Shown: positions 8,570 through 17,303 of the stretch, in pieces
Position numbering within the stretch: the first letter of the stretch is position 1
Layout of the letters: every line of letters begins with the position of its first letter
NCBI RefSeq assembly: GCF_004354015.1
Contig: NZ_SMRU01000007.1
Span: 1-64,000, forward strand
Reading direction: 5' to 3'
From: Arthrobacter terricola
Lineage (GTDB): Bacteria > Actinomycetota > Actinomycetes > Actinomycetales > Micrococcaceae
Length of the DNA: 64,000 nt
The notes under the pieces: model-generated
What the model saw: only the letters and a program-made list of their open reading frames with translations
The model's database searches: none
Told to the model about the DNA's origin: nothing
Position numbers and translations under genes: made by a program

Positions 8570-9337
8570 GTGAATACCTTGTCGCTCACTGGCCAAGTGG
8601 CCCTTGTCACCGGCGCCGGCCATGGAATCGGCCGTGCCAGCGCCCTCGCCCTCGCCGAGGCCGGCGCACTCGTGGTCGCGTCCGACGTCGACTTCGCACG
8701 CGCCACCGAGACCGAACAGCTCATCAAGGACGCAGGCTACGAAGGCGTGGCCGCAACCGCCGATGTGACCGACGAAAAGGCGATGATCGCCGTCGTCGAC
8801 GACGTTGTCCGCAAGTTCGGCCGGCTCGACGTCGTCCACGCCAACGCAGGCGTGCTCATGGCCGGAACGGCCCTCACCCAGACCCTCGACGAGTGGGACA
8901 AGACGTTCACCGTCAACGTCCGCGGCACGTTCCTCACCGTCCGCGCCGTCCTTCCGCAGATGATCAAGCAGAAATCCGGGGCGATCGTCATCACCGCATC
9001 CGTCTCCGGCCTCATCGGTGAGCCGGACCTCGTCGCCTACAACACCTCCAAGGGCGCCTTGGTGAACCTCACCCGCCAGCTGGCCGTGGAGTATGCCGAG
9101 CACGGAATCCGGGTCAACGGCGTGTGCCCGGGCTGGATCGAAACGGGATTCAACGATCCCGTCCTGGGCCACTTGGACACTGCCGAACTGGACCAACTGG
9201 TCGACCGCCAGGTTCCCTTGGGCCGCCAAGGCACGGCCGAGGACATCGCACCCGCAGTCGTATTCCTCGCCTCGGACGGAGCACGGTACATCACCGGTCA
9301 GTTGCTTCCGATCGACGGCGGCCTGACGTCAATGTAG
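8570..9337 (+). CDS. SDR-family NAD(P)-dependent oxidoreductase
   Basis: Classical short-chain dehydrogenase, 255 aa. It has the Rossmann motif TGAGHGIG, the NAG motif (HANAG), catalytic Ser in ITASVSG, YNTSK as the Tyr-x3-Lys pair, and a C-terminal GQLLPIDGG typical of FabG-like enzymes. The GTG at 8570 is chosen because GGAGG lies six nucleotides upstream. It precedes an APC-family permease by 47 bp in the same direction, so the pair is probably one transcription unit importing and oxidising an amino-acid or amino-alcohol-type substrate (inference). Confidence 0.9.
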   Translation: MNTLSLTGQVALVTGAGHGIGRASALALAEAGALVVASDVDFARATETEQLIKDAGYEGVAATADVTDEKAMIAVVDDVVRKFGRLDVVHANAGVLMAGTALTQTLDEWDKTFTVNVRGTFLTVRAVLPQMIKQKSGAIVITASVSGLIGEPDLVAYNTSKGALVNLTRQLAVEYAEHGIRVNGVCPGWIETGFNDPVLGHLDTAELDQLVDRQVPLGRQGTAEDIAPAVVFLASDGARYITGQLLPIDGGLTSM

Positions 9338-9384
9338 CCGTCCGGCCTTCCCCCAACTCCCGGCTCACCCCAAGGACAATTGCC

Positions 9385-11034
9385 ATGTCTGTCACGCAAA
9401 CCCAAAGTTCCGACGACGAAGTCCTCGCCCATCTCGGGTACAAACCCGAACTGAAGCGGTCTTGGTCCGGTTTTTCGAATTTCGCTATCTCCTTCTCCGT
9501 CATCTCGATCCTCAGCGGACCGTTCATCAGCTTCTTCATCGGATGGAACAACGGCGGTCCGATGGCCATCAGCTGGGGCTGGCCCGTGGTGTCCGCGCTC
9601 ATCCTCGTGGTGGGCCTGTGCATGGGCGAACTGGTCTCGGCCATGCCCACGTCCGGCGGCATGTACTACTGGGCGGCCAAGCTCGGCAGCCTGCGCTCGA
9701 GCTACTTCACCGGCTGGCTGGACTTCCTCGGCCTGCTCGCCATCGTCGCCGCCGTCGCCTACGGTTGCGCCACGTTCATCGACCTGACCCTGTCCTCGTT
9801 CAACGGTGACTGGGCAGCCGGGTACTCGCTGACCCGGGTGTTCCTGATCTTCGTCGGCGTGCTGGTGGTTGTCACCATCCTGTCGATCTTCTCCAGCCAC
9901 CTGCTGGCCATCTTCAACAACATCTCCGTGTGGTGGCACGTCATCGGAACGGTCGCGATCATCGCGATCATCGCCTTCCTGCCGCAGCACCACGCGAGCA
10001 TCGCGGACGTCTTTACCCAGCGCGTGAACAACACAGGCATGTTCAGCGGCAGCACCGACGGCCTGGGCTTCATCTTCGTCATCCTGCCCCTGGCCGTGAT
10101 CCTTCCCCAGTTCACCGTGACCGGCTACGACGCCTCGTGCCACATGTCCGAAGAAACCAAGGGAGCCGCGAACTCGGCAGCCAAGGGCATCTGGCAAGCC
10201 ATCCTCTACTCCGCGATCGGCGGCTGGATCCTGCTGCTGGCCATCCTGTTCGCCGTGCAGGACCCGGCAGCCGTGACCGCGAGCGGCGGCAACGTGGTCA
10301 CCGTCTTGAACCAGGCCCTCAGCGGCCCGTGGGTCAGCGCGGTCCTGGTGATCTCCACCGTCGGGCAGGGCTTCTGCGCCATGGCCTGCATGACCTCCAC
10401 CACCCGCATGCTCTTCGCCTTCAGCCGCGACGGCGCCGTTCCCGGTGCACGGTTCTGGACCCGCCTCAACAAAAAGGGTGTACCCCTCTACAGTGTCGCG
10501 CTCGTCGCCGTGCTCGCCATCGTCCTGACCCTCCCGGCGCTCGTGGAGGTCGACATCAACGGAGCCCCCGTCCCGGTGGCGTTCAACGCCGTCGTGTCCA
10601 TCGGCGTAGTTGGCTTGTACCTGGCCTTCGCCATCCCGATCTACCAGCGCCTGCGCGCCGGTTCGGCCTTCAAACGCGGCACCTGGAACCTCGGCCGGCA
10701 CTACAAATGGCTGAGCCTTGTCGCGGTCATCGAGATCGGCGTGACTACGGTCATTGCGATCATGCCGACCTCGCTCGGCGGGATCCCGTTCACCCCCGAC
10801 TTCGACTGGAAGTACTTCAACTACACCCCGCTGGTTGTCGGCGGCACACTGGTGGTCCTGTGGCTGGCCTGGCAGCTCCGGGTCAAGAACACCTACACCG
10901 GGCCGCGCTCCAACGTGGACCTGCCCGACGGACTCACCACCGCCGAGGAACTGGAGATCGAGTTCGAACAGCACCACCCCGGCCACGATCACCACCAAGG
11001 GCACGGGCACAAGGACCGGATCGATATTTCCTAG
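9385..11034 (+). CDS. APC-family amino-acid/amine permease
   Basis: Integral membrane importer of 549 residues with about 12 helices. After a soluble N-terminus (LGYKPELKRSWSGFSNFA) come the APC motifs SFSVISILSG and ELVSAMPTSGGMYYWAA. The latter is characteristic of the amino acid-choline (ACT/BAT1-like) branch. The ATG at 9385 has AAGGA eight nucleotides upstream; an in-frame extension to 9124 overlaps the SDR gene and is not real. The tail is strongly His-rich (EQHHPGHDHHQGHGHKD), which could bind divalent metal. A strong terminator follows. Confidence 0.9.
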   Translation: MSVTQTQSSDDEVLAHLGYKPELKRSWSGFSNFAISFSVISILSGPFISFFIGWNNGGPMAISWGWPVVSALILVVGLCMGELVSAMPTSGGMYYWAAKLGSLRSSYFTGWLDFLGLLAIVAAVAYGCATFIDLTLSSFNGDWAAGYSLTRVFLIFVGVLVVVTILSIFSSHLLAIFNNISVWWHVIGTVAIIAIIAFLPQHHASIADVFTQRVNNTGMFSGSTDGLGFIFVILPLAVILPQFTVTGYDASCHMSEETKGAANSAAKGIWQAILYSAIGGWILLLAILFAVQDPAAVTASGGNVVTVLNQALSGPWVSAVLVISTVGQGFCAMACMTSTTRMLFAFSRDGAVPGARFWTRLNKKGVPLYSVALVAVLAIVLTLPALVEVDINGAPVPVAFNAVVSIGVVGLYLAFAIPIYQRLRAGSAFKRGTWNLGRHYKWLSLVAVIEIGVTTVIAIMPTSLGGIPFTPDFDWKYFNYTPLVVGGTLVVLWLAWQLRVKNTYTGPRSNVDLPDGLTTAEELEIEFEQHHPGHDHHQGHGHKDRIDIS

Positions 11035-11049
11035 CTCTTCAAGTCCGGC

Positions 11050-11095
11050 GCCAGCCCGGAGCAGCCACACGGCAGCTCCGGGCTGGCTCGCTTTT
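11050..11095 (+). terminator. Intrinsic terminator after the APC permease
   Basis: GCCAGCCCGGAGC pairs perfectly with GCTCCGGGCTGGC (13 bp) around a 12-nt loop, followed by TCGCTTTT. It lies 15 bp after the permease stop and can also serve the convergent Cache-protein gene. Confidence 0.8.
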
Positions 11096-11157
11096 CGGGA
11101 CGGACGTACGACGGCGGCGGGCGGGACCGCGCGCAAGCGGACACGTCCGCTGGTGAC

Positions 11158-11862
11158 TCAGCCGGCGACGATGAGGCGCCAGGGGGAGGCGGCAAGTTCC
11201 GTGACCGGGACAGGCACCGAACCCGGGTGTTCCTCGGGCCGCTCGAAGCGCGTGCCCGGCGCGAACCGGGCGCTGTTGGAGGCTACTACTTTGCCGGTTT
11301 CGGTAATGAGAGCGATCGGCTCGTCCCTCCGCCCAAGGTTCCGGAGAAAGATCCGCTCAATGAAGTCCATCGTCAAGTCCGCTCCAGCGATAGCGACTGT
11401 CCGGGATTCGATGACTACCGGCCTCGATGCCGTGACGATCTTCGTGTTGGCGCCGCCGAAGTCCAGGTACGGCCCGATCAGTTCGGGGCGTCCGGAGGCC
11501 AAAGGGCGCTCGAACCACGTCATTTCCGTGTAGTCGTAGTAATTGACGGAGGCGGGGTTGAGGTTGTGCGGCACGAAGACCAACTGCCCGTCGATCAGGC
11601 TCCACCACTGATGCCAGGTGTCGGCGTCGTCGAGCAGGCCGGGAATTACGGAGACCCCTGCGCTCTCCACGAGGCCGGCTTGGTCCTCAACGATGCGCGC
11701 CACCTCAGGTTTGAGCGCCTCAAGCATGTTCCGCGACGTTCCGGACGGCGCGATGATCCCCGTGGCTTTCTCCGCCAGTACCGTGAGGTCGGCGAATACC
11801 CTGTCCAGCCGCTGGCCGAGGGACGCTGCCGTGGACTTCATGGCGGATTCCGGTGCGCTCAT
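11158..11862 (-). CDS. Cache-domain ligand-sensing protein
   Basis: A 234-residue protein resembling a PDC/Cache sensor domain. It has a helical N-terminus (SLGQRLDRVFADLTVLAE) and a Cache-like core with WHQWWSLIDGQLVFVPHN, YYDYTEMTWFERP and VIESRTVAIAGADLTM. It has no transmembrane segment or signal peptide, so unlike most Cache domains it should be cytoplasmic. Its start overlaps the stop of the upstream GntR/FadR regulator gene by four bases (ATGA), so the two are translationally coupled. It may act as a detached ligand-sensing partner for the regulator (inference). Confidence 0.75.
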   Translation of the reverse strand: MSAPESAMKSTAASLGQRLDRVFADLTVLAEKATGIIAPSGTSRNMLEALKPEVARIVEDQAGLVESAGVSVIPGLLDDADTWHQWWSLIDGQLVFVPHNLNPASVNYYDYTEMTWFERPLASGRPELIGPYLDFGGANTKIVTASRPVVIESRTVAIAGADLTMDFIERIFLRNLGRRDEPIALITETGKVVASNSARFAPGTRFERPEEHPGSVPVPVTELAASPWRLIVAG

Positions 11863-12656
11863 TGCGGGTCTGCCAGGTCCGAGGTGAGCAAATCCAGGTG
11901 TTGGTCGATGATCAGTGCACCTTCCCGTTCGAAGTGGGCGATCGCAGAGTCCTCGGCACCGGCCGCGTTTCCCTGCTCGATCATGGCGAGCATGTCCTCG
12001 TGGCCCTGCACGGCGTTCGCGTGCTCAAGGCGCCACGCTTCACCCCAGGTCAACGGGGACAATTCGGCGTGCACCTGGATCAGGAGCGAGGTCAGGCGAC
12101 GCGATTGTGCTGCCACGCCGACTCCGATGTGGAGGCGGGCATCGGTCTGCCGCAGCATGTGGGGCTCCGAACTTGAAGCGAACCGTTGGGCGAGGCTTCG
12201 AAGCCGCCGGACGTCCAGTTCGTCCGAGCGCCTCGATGCGAGCCGGGCCGCGGATCCCGCAGTTGAAGCGGCGAGGTCTATGAGGTCGCGAAGGTCGCTG
12301 CTCTTGTAGTTGCGCAATTCGCGGGCAATGTCCGTCTCCCGCACGGCAAGCATCCCCGTGACATAGCTTCCTCCACCCCGGCCACGGCGGGTTTCAAGGA
12401 GTCCCTTGCTCCGAAGGACGGCCAGCGACTGCCGGAGCGTCAAGGGGGATACGCCCAGGCGATCGGCCATGACCAATTCCGGGGGAAGTCGTTCGCCGGG
12501 GTTCAGCAGGCCCAGCCCTATGGCGGTTTCAAGCTGTTGGGTCACTTGTTCGGCCCGGCCGGACATCACTTGCCCCTGGGCCCGGACCTGCGCCGCCATG
12601 TCGAGGGCACGGAGGGAAACCGTTCCGCCCATGTCCGTCACCGTTGACCCTCCCAC
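11859..12656 (-). CDS. GntR/FadR-family transcriptional regulator
   Basis: A 265-residue regulator. A winged helix-turn-helix at residues ~25-100 contains LGLLNPGERLPPELVMADRL and PLTLRQSLAVLRSKGLLE, then an all-helical FCD effector domain with HEDMLAMIEQGN near the C-terminus. It is co-transcribed with the Cache protein and divergent from the amidase/symporter/CoA-transferase operon. Two dyads lie in the gap just upstream of its start, so it is the likely repressor of both units, sensing a carboxylic acid or acyl-CoA type ligand (family knowledge plus inference). Confidence 0.87.
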   Translation of the reverse strand: MGGSTVTDMGGTVSLRALDMAAQVRAQGQVMSGRAEQVTQQLETAIGLGLLNPGERLPPELVMADRLGVSPLTLRQSLAVLRSKGLLETRRGRGGGSYVTGMLAVRETDIARELRNYKSSDLRDLIDLAASTAGSAARLASRRSDELDVRRLRSLAQRFASSSEPHMLRQTDARLHIGVGVAAQSRRLTSLLIQVHAELSPLTWGEAWRLEHANAVQGHEDMLAMIEQGNAAGAEDSAIAHFEREGALIIDQHLDLLTSDLADPQ

Positions 12657-12696
12657 CTGTTCGGGTCGCTCCCGCTTGGCTTGCTGCTTGATACCT

Positions 12697-12734
12697 GAAT
12701 TCTAGAGTTCTGAAAGTTAGTTCTAAAACTTTCA
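12697..12734. promoter_or_regulatory. Two adjacent dyads, candidate GntR operators
   Basis: GAATTCTAGAGTTC (12697-12710) is a 14-bp palindrome with one mismatched pair. Directly adjacent, TGAAAGTT-N8-AACTTTCA (12711-12734) is a perfect 8-bp inverted repeat. Both sit 40-80 bp upstream of the GntR start, in the divergent region before the amidase operon. AGTCAAAC also occurs twice (12820 and 12867) nearer the amidase. Confidence 0.5.
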
Positions 12735-12914
12735 CCCCGGCGTTTTCCCTGCCTGTTCGGGTCGCCATGGGCCAGTCCGGGCCAGGGTGCCCCGAAGCAA
12801 AAACCTCACCCACACCCCTAGTCAAACGTGATTCATGCCACTATGGTGGTTCATTATCTCCAATTGAGTCAAACAAACGGCTCAAAAGGAAACTAGATGA
12901 AAGCCAAGTGAATC

Positions 12915-14339
12915 ATGACAAACGATTTGATATACCGAGGCGCAGTGGAGCTCGCAGCGCTCCTGCGTTCCCGGGAGGTGTCCGCCACGGAAGTCCTCGA
13001 GGCCCACCTGGAACAGATCGACAAGCTCAACCCGTTGATCAATGCCGTGGTCACCCTCGACGAAGAGGGGGCGCGGAAGTCGGCGGCCGAAGCCGATCGA
13101 AAGGCTGCCCGGGGAGAACAGCTCGGTCCATTGCACGGTTTGCCGATCAGCTTCAAGGACACCGCGGACACTGCGGGCATGCGTACCACCTACGGCCATC
13201 CGCAGTTCCGGGACCATGTGCCGGCAAGCAACGACCTGCATGTCCAGCGCATCCTCGACGCCGGTGCGATCCGCGTCGGAAAAACGAACGTTCCGGAATT
13301 CGCGGCGGGGTCCCACACCTTCAACCGTGTCTTCGGCGCCACCCGCAACCCCTATGACCCCGGCAAATCAGCCGGCGGCAGCAGCGGAGGTGCGGCAGCT
13401 GCCTTGGCCGCCGGTTTTCAGCCGATCGCCGATGGAAGCGACATGGGCGGCTCACTCCGGAATCCGGCATCGTTCTGCAACGTGGTGGGCTTGCGGCCCA
13501 CCCCCGGCATGGTCCCCAACACGGACGGCAGCAATGTGTTCTTCCCATTGGCCGTCTCCGGACCCATGGGCCGTACGGCGGAGGACACCGCCCTGCTGTT
13601 CTCGGTCATGGCCGGTGCTTCGCCGGAGGACCCGCATTCGGCGTTCGCTCAGAACACGGCGCATGTTCCGTCGGAACCGGGGGACTTCGCCGGCCTGCGG
13701 GTCGCCTTCGCACCAACCCTTGGCGGGCGCGTTCCCGTGAGCCGCGAAGTCCTTGACGCGATCGAACCGCAAGCCGCCGCACTGTCAGCGCTCGGTGCCC
13801 GCGTCGAGCTGGACTGCCCGGACCTCGAAGGATCCGACAAGGCCTTCCGTGTTCTCCGCGCTGCCGCTTTCGACGCGATGTGGGGCGATCAGCTGGCCGC
13901 GGAACCCGATGCCTTCAACCACTTCCTCGCGGGAAACATCCGCGAAGGCGGGCTGCTCAGCGGTCGCGACGTGATCCGGGCCGAAGAGGCCATGACACGC
14001 CTGATCCGCAAGGCAGCCGAATTCTTCGAACGGTACGACCTCGTGATCGCACCAGCCTCGCAAGTCGTCCCGTTCGACGTCGATCTCGAATACCCCACGG
14101 AGATCGAGGGGCACCACCTGGACAACTACCTCGACTGGATGCGCGCCCCGTACCTCTTTACCCCGTTGGGCCTTCCGGCCTTGTCCGTTCCGGCGGGATT
14201 CACTCCGTCCGGACTTCCTGTCGGCCTCCAAATGGTCGGAGCACGCGGCACCGACGCCCGGCTCCTCCGGTTGGCCTCAGCCTTCGAGAAGATCTCATCC
14301 TGCTCAGCCGTTCGCCCCCAAGGAGCTGCAGTCCTATGA
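12915..14339 (+). CDS. Amidase (amidase-signature family)
   Basis: Hydrolyses a carbon-nitrogen amide bond, 474 aa. The Ser-cisSer-Lys triad is visible: Lys81 in PISFKD, cis-Ser156 in SAGGSSGG, and nucleophile Ser180 in DMGGSLRNP, with the usual 24-residue Ser-Ser spacing. The Ser-rich stretch and the C-terminal GLPVGLQMVGARG segment match the family. It is the first gene of a five-gene operon with ATGA or 1-base overlaps throughout. It probably releases the carboxylate that the later CoA-transferase activates. The exact substrate cannot be read. Confidence 0.92.
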   Translation: MTNDLIYRGAVELAALLRSREVSATEVLEAHLEQIDKLNPLINAVVTLDEEGARKSAAEADRKAARGEQLGPLHGLPISFKDTADTAGMRTTYGHPQFRDHVPASNDLHVQRILDAGAIRVGKTNVPEFAAGSHTFNRVFGATRNPYDPGKSAGGSSGGAAAALAAGFQPIADGSDMGGSLRNPASFCNVVGLRPTPGMVPNTDGSNVFFPLAVSGPMGRTAEDTALLFSVMAGASPEDPHSAFAQNTAHVPSEPGDFAGLRVAFAPTLGGRVPVSREVLDAIEPQAAALSALGARVELDCPDLEGSDKAFRVLRAAAFDAMWGDQLAAEPDAFNHFLAGNIREGGLLSGRDVIRAEEAMTRLIRKAAEFFERYDLVIAPASQVVPFDVDLEYPTEIEGHHLDNYLDWMRAPYLFTPLGLPALSVPAGFTPSGLPVGLQMVGARGTDARLLRLASAFEKISSCSAVRPQGAAVL

Positions 14340-14617
14340 GCACCACCCTGGCTTCCCCCAAAAGATTGACCATTGCTTCCGTGCCCGTCGTGGGCATGAT
14401 CATCACCCCGTTCCTCCCCTTTGTTTCCACGCCAACCCTGTGGCTGGGACTCCCGTCCGCCGTCGTCTGGATGGCGCTCATGATCGTCGCTACCGTTGCA
14501 GCGTTGCAGATCATTGAACGCACTTACCTCCGCGAAGGCGGCGCCGAACTCGACCGCCTCGAAGCCGAGCAAAGCGCTGCGGCAGCAGCCGCTGGAACCG
14601 TGACGGAGGCCCACTAG
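14336..14617 (+). CDS. Small DUF3311-like membrane protein, symporter partner
   Basis: A 93-residue protein with two hydrophobic segments (about residues 12-30 and 35-58; core LPFVSTPTLWLGLPSAVV and LMIVATVAAL) and a charged C-terminus. The ATG at 14336 overlaps the amidase stop; AAGGAG lies ten nucleotides upstream. The stop shares one base with the GTG of the sodium/solute symporter. Small two-helix proteins of the DUF3311/YhdT kind typically accompany sodium/solute symporters (as YhdT with PanF). I assign it by size, topology and position, not by a diagnostic motif. Confidence 0.65.
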   Translation: MSTTLASPKRLTIASVPVVGMIITPFLPFVSTPTLWLGLPSAVVWMALMIVATVAALQIIERTYLREGGAELDRLEAEQSAAAAAAGTVTEAH

Positions 14618-16077
14618 TGCTCACTGTCGCCATCATCATCGGAATCCTTGGCATCGGCGCCCTCGGCGTCGCCGGTCGCCGTCGCCAGACCGAACTTTCC
14701 AGCTGGACGGTAGGCAAGCGTGACCTGCCTCGCTGGACCAGCTGGTTCCTGCAGGCAGGCGAGTCCCTGACCACGTTCAGCTTCCTGGGCCTCGCAGGCA
14801 TCGCGTTCGGCGGCGGGGTTGCCGCGCTTTTCGCGGTGGCCTACCTGACCATCAACTGCGTCATCCAGTACTTCGTCATTCCCCGCCAGCGCGAACTCGG
14901 CGCGAACCGCGGCTACCTGACCATGGCCGATTTCTTCAAGGACCGGTTCAAGAGCAAAGCCCTCGGCAAGACCGTGGCGCTCGTCGGTGCCGTCTTCCTC
15001 ATCCCTTACCTGCAGTTGCAGATCACTGGGCTTGGCATGATCGTCCAGCTTGCCACCGGCAGCGAATCGGCCCGTGGCTACAGCATGGCAGTGGCCAGCG
15101 TGCTCGTGGTGGTCTTCGTCATCTGGGCCGGCATCCGCGGGCTCGCCAAGGTGGCTGTCTTCAAGGACTTCGCCATGCTGGCAGCCCTCGTCATCGTGTT
15201 GGCCGGCGTCATTGCAGGCATCGGCGGCATTCCGGACATCTTCGCCAAGATCATGGATACAGCGCCAAGCTACCTCACCATCAGCCGCCCCGGCTTCGAC
15301 GCGACGTTCTGGGTGACCTCCGTCATCGTGACCAGCATCGGCGCGGGACTCAATACCTTCCCGCACTTGTGGCCGCCGGTCCTTGCCGCGAAGAGCGGAG
15401 CGGTATTGCGCGACAACGTCAAATGGCTGTCCGTCTACCAGTTCCTGCTCCTCATCCCGATCACCGCCGGAATCGCGGGCACCCTGGTCCTTGACCCCAA
15501 GACCAAGGGAAACTTCGTCCTGCTGGGGGTCGCGCAGCACACCCTGCCTGAACCGTTGATCGCGGTCATCGCCATCGGTGGCGCCGCTGCCGCAATGGTT
15601 CCGGCCGGCGCGATCGCCATGGGCATCTCCTCCCTCGTCTCCAACAACCTCCTTTCCGTCAAGAACCCCAAGCTCCGCTTCCGGATCAACCATGTAGTGG
15701 TGGCTGTCGCCGTCGGACTGGCCTTGGCCTTCGGACTCGCGAAGTCCGATATCGGTGCGTTGCTCCTGCTCACCTACGGCGGCCTCACCCAAATGGCTCC
15801 CGCGGTGGCCATCGCGATCGGACGCAAAGTGCGCATCGGTGCCGTGCCCGTGAACCTGGGCATCGTCGTCGGAACCCTCTGCGTCGCCGTGATTACCTTC
15901 GGCAACATCCCCACGGGCGGCGTGGATTCGGGCCTGATCTCCCTCGCCCCGAACCTCGCGGTACTCGCAATCGCGGAACTTGTCCGCCGTCGTCGCCATC
16001 CGGCCGGGGCAGGGACGCAAGCGGACGACGTCGACGCGCCCCTTGCGGGACAAGCGGCAGTAGGTGCCGGCGCATGA
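14617..16077 (+). CDS. Sodium:solute symporter (SSS family)
   Basis: A 486-residue transporter with about 13 helices. Family features include SWTVGKRDLPRWTSWFLQAGESLTTF near the first loop (given in part), NRGYLTMADFFKDRF, and FPHLWPPVLAAKSG, a sodium-site region. The GTG start overlaps the preceding stop by one base. It likely imports a monocarboxylate, amide or related solute for the amidase and CoA-transferase flanking it. The stop overlaps the CoA-transferase ATG. Confidence 0.9.
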   Translation: MLTVAIIIGILGIGALGVAGRRRQTELSSWTVGKRDLPRWTSWFLQAGESLTTFSFLGLAGIAFGGGVAALFAVAYLTINCVIQYFVIPRQRELGANRGYLTMADFFKDRFKSKALGKTVALVGAVFLIPYLQLQITGLGMIVQLATGSESARGYSMAVASVLVVVFVIWAGIRGLAKVAVFKDFAMLAALVIVLAGVIAGIGGIPDIFAKIMDTAPSYLTISRPGFDATFWVTSVIVTSIGAGLNTFPHLWPPVLAAKSGAVLRDNVKWLSVYQFLLLIPITAGIAGTLVLDPKTKGNFVLLGVAQHTLPEPLIAVIAIGGAAAAMVPAGAIAMGISSLVSNNLLSVKNPKLRFRINHVVVAVAVGLALAFGLAKSDIGALLLLTYGGLTQMAPAVAIAIGRKVRIGAVPVNLGIVVGTLCVAVITFGNIPTGGVDSGLISLAPNLAVLAIAELVRRRRHPAGAGTQADDVDAPLAGQAAVGAGA

Positions 16078-17303
16078 AAAACGAAGGACCGCTCAGCGGC
16101 AAACTGGTCATCGACCTCTCGAGGGCACTCGCGGGCCCGCACGCCGGCATGATGCTTGGCGACCTCGGCGCCCGGGTCATCAAGGTGGAAAATCCCGACG
16201 GCGGCGACGACACCCGCGGTTGGGGGCCACCGTTCATCGACACCCCTGAAGGGCGTGAATCGACCTATTTCCTCTCGTGCAACCGCAACAAGGAATCCAT
16301 CCGGCTGGATCTCAAGGATCCCGAAGGCAAAGCCGTCCTCCGGGAACTCCTGCGCCGGGCCGATGTGCTCGTGGAGAATTTCCGCCCCGGAACCTTGGAC
16401 CGGCTGGGTTTCGACCCCGTCAGCCTCGCGGAATTGAATCCGCGCCTGGTGGTCCTCTCCATCAGCGGATTCGGCCACGATGGCCCGGAAGGACACCGCG
16501 CGGGGTATGACCAGATCGCGCAAGGGGAGGCCGGACTGATGTCTCTCACTGGCTCGGGACCCGACGATCCCCAACGCGTCGGCGTGCCGATCGGTGATGT
16601 CCTGGCAGGAATCCACGGAGCTTACGGCGTGCTGGCCGCGCTGCTCGAAAGGGAACGGACGGGCCGCGGCCAAGTGGTCCGCACGTCCTTGTTGTCCTCG
16701 ATTGTCAGCGTGATGGCATTCCAAGGGACGCGGTGGACCGTGGGCGGGGAGGTCCCGCAAGCCCAGGGCAACCATCATCCTTCGATCGCGCCGTACGGAT
16801 TGTTCCGGTGTGCGGGCGGGGCAGTGCAGATCGCCGTGGGGTCCGAAGGGCTGTGGCGCCGCTTCGCCGCCGAATTCGGACTGCCCCTCGACGACGAACG
16901 TTGGCAAGACAACCAGTCCAGGGTGGCGCACCGGGCCGAACTGATCGGAGTCATCGAGGCAGCTTTTTCCGATTCGGGTTCGGAAGAACTCCTTGCGCGG
17001 CTCGAATCGGCTCGCGTGCCGGCGGGCCGGGTCCGCTCGCTCGACGAGGTCTTCGCGTGGGAACAGACCCGCAGCCAGCATCTCGCCGTCGAAATCCAGC
17101 ACCCGACGCTGGGGCCGATCGAAGTCCCGGGATCCCCGTTGCGCTTCTTCGAAGCCGGCGGCACCGAAACCACGAAGCTCGAGCATTCCGCTCCGCCACG
17201 CCTCGGAGAGCACGATGACGCCGTCCGGGCATGGCTCGACGACGCGCTCGTGCCAGCGGGATCGGGTTCGTTTGATGCCGGCTCGTCCGGGGCTGCCTCA
17301 TGA
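16074..17303 (+). CDS. Type III CoA-transferase (CaiB/BaiF family)
   Basis: Transfers CoA between carboxylic acids, 409 aa. The N-terminus GKLVIDLSRALAGPHAGMML, then DLGARVIKVENPDGGDDTRGWGPP, then SCNRNKESIRLDLKDPEG are classic family blocks. The catalytic Asp lies in GVPIGDVLAG (around residue 175). Its ATG overlaps the symporter stop, and its own stop overlaps the AccDA start. Within this operon it would convert the carboxylate made by the amidase, or imported by the symporter, to its CoA thioester. Confidence 0.93.
   Translation: MKNEGPLSGKLVIDLSRALAGPHAGMMLGDLGARVIKVENPDGGDDTRGWGPPFIDTPEGRESTYFLSCNRNKESIRLDLKDPEGKAVLRELLRRADVLVENFRPGTLDRLGFDPVSLAELNPRLVVLSISGFGHDGPEGHRAGYDQIAQGEAGLMSLTGSGPDDPQRVGVPIGDVLAGIHGAYGVLAALLERERTGRGQVVRTSLLSSIVSVMAFQGTRWTVGGEVPQAQGNHHPSIAPYGLFRCAGGAVQIAVGSEGLWRRFAAEFGLPLDDERWQDNQSRVAHRAELIGVIEAAFSDSGSEELLARLESARVPAGRVRSLDEVFAWEQTRSQHLAVEIQHPTLGPIEVPGSPLRFFEAGGTETTKLEHSAPPRLGEHDDAVRAWLDDALVPAGSGSFDAGSSGAAS

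Noticed and set aside
9124..9384. 636-residue version of the APC permease
   Set aside because: The extension overlaps the SDR coding region out of frame; the ATG at 9385 has a good SD and matches the family start.
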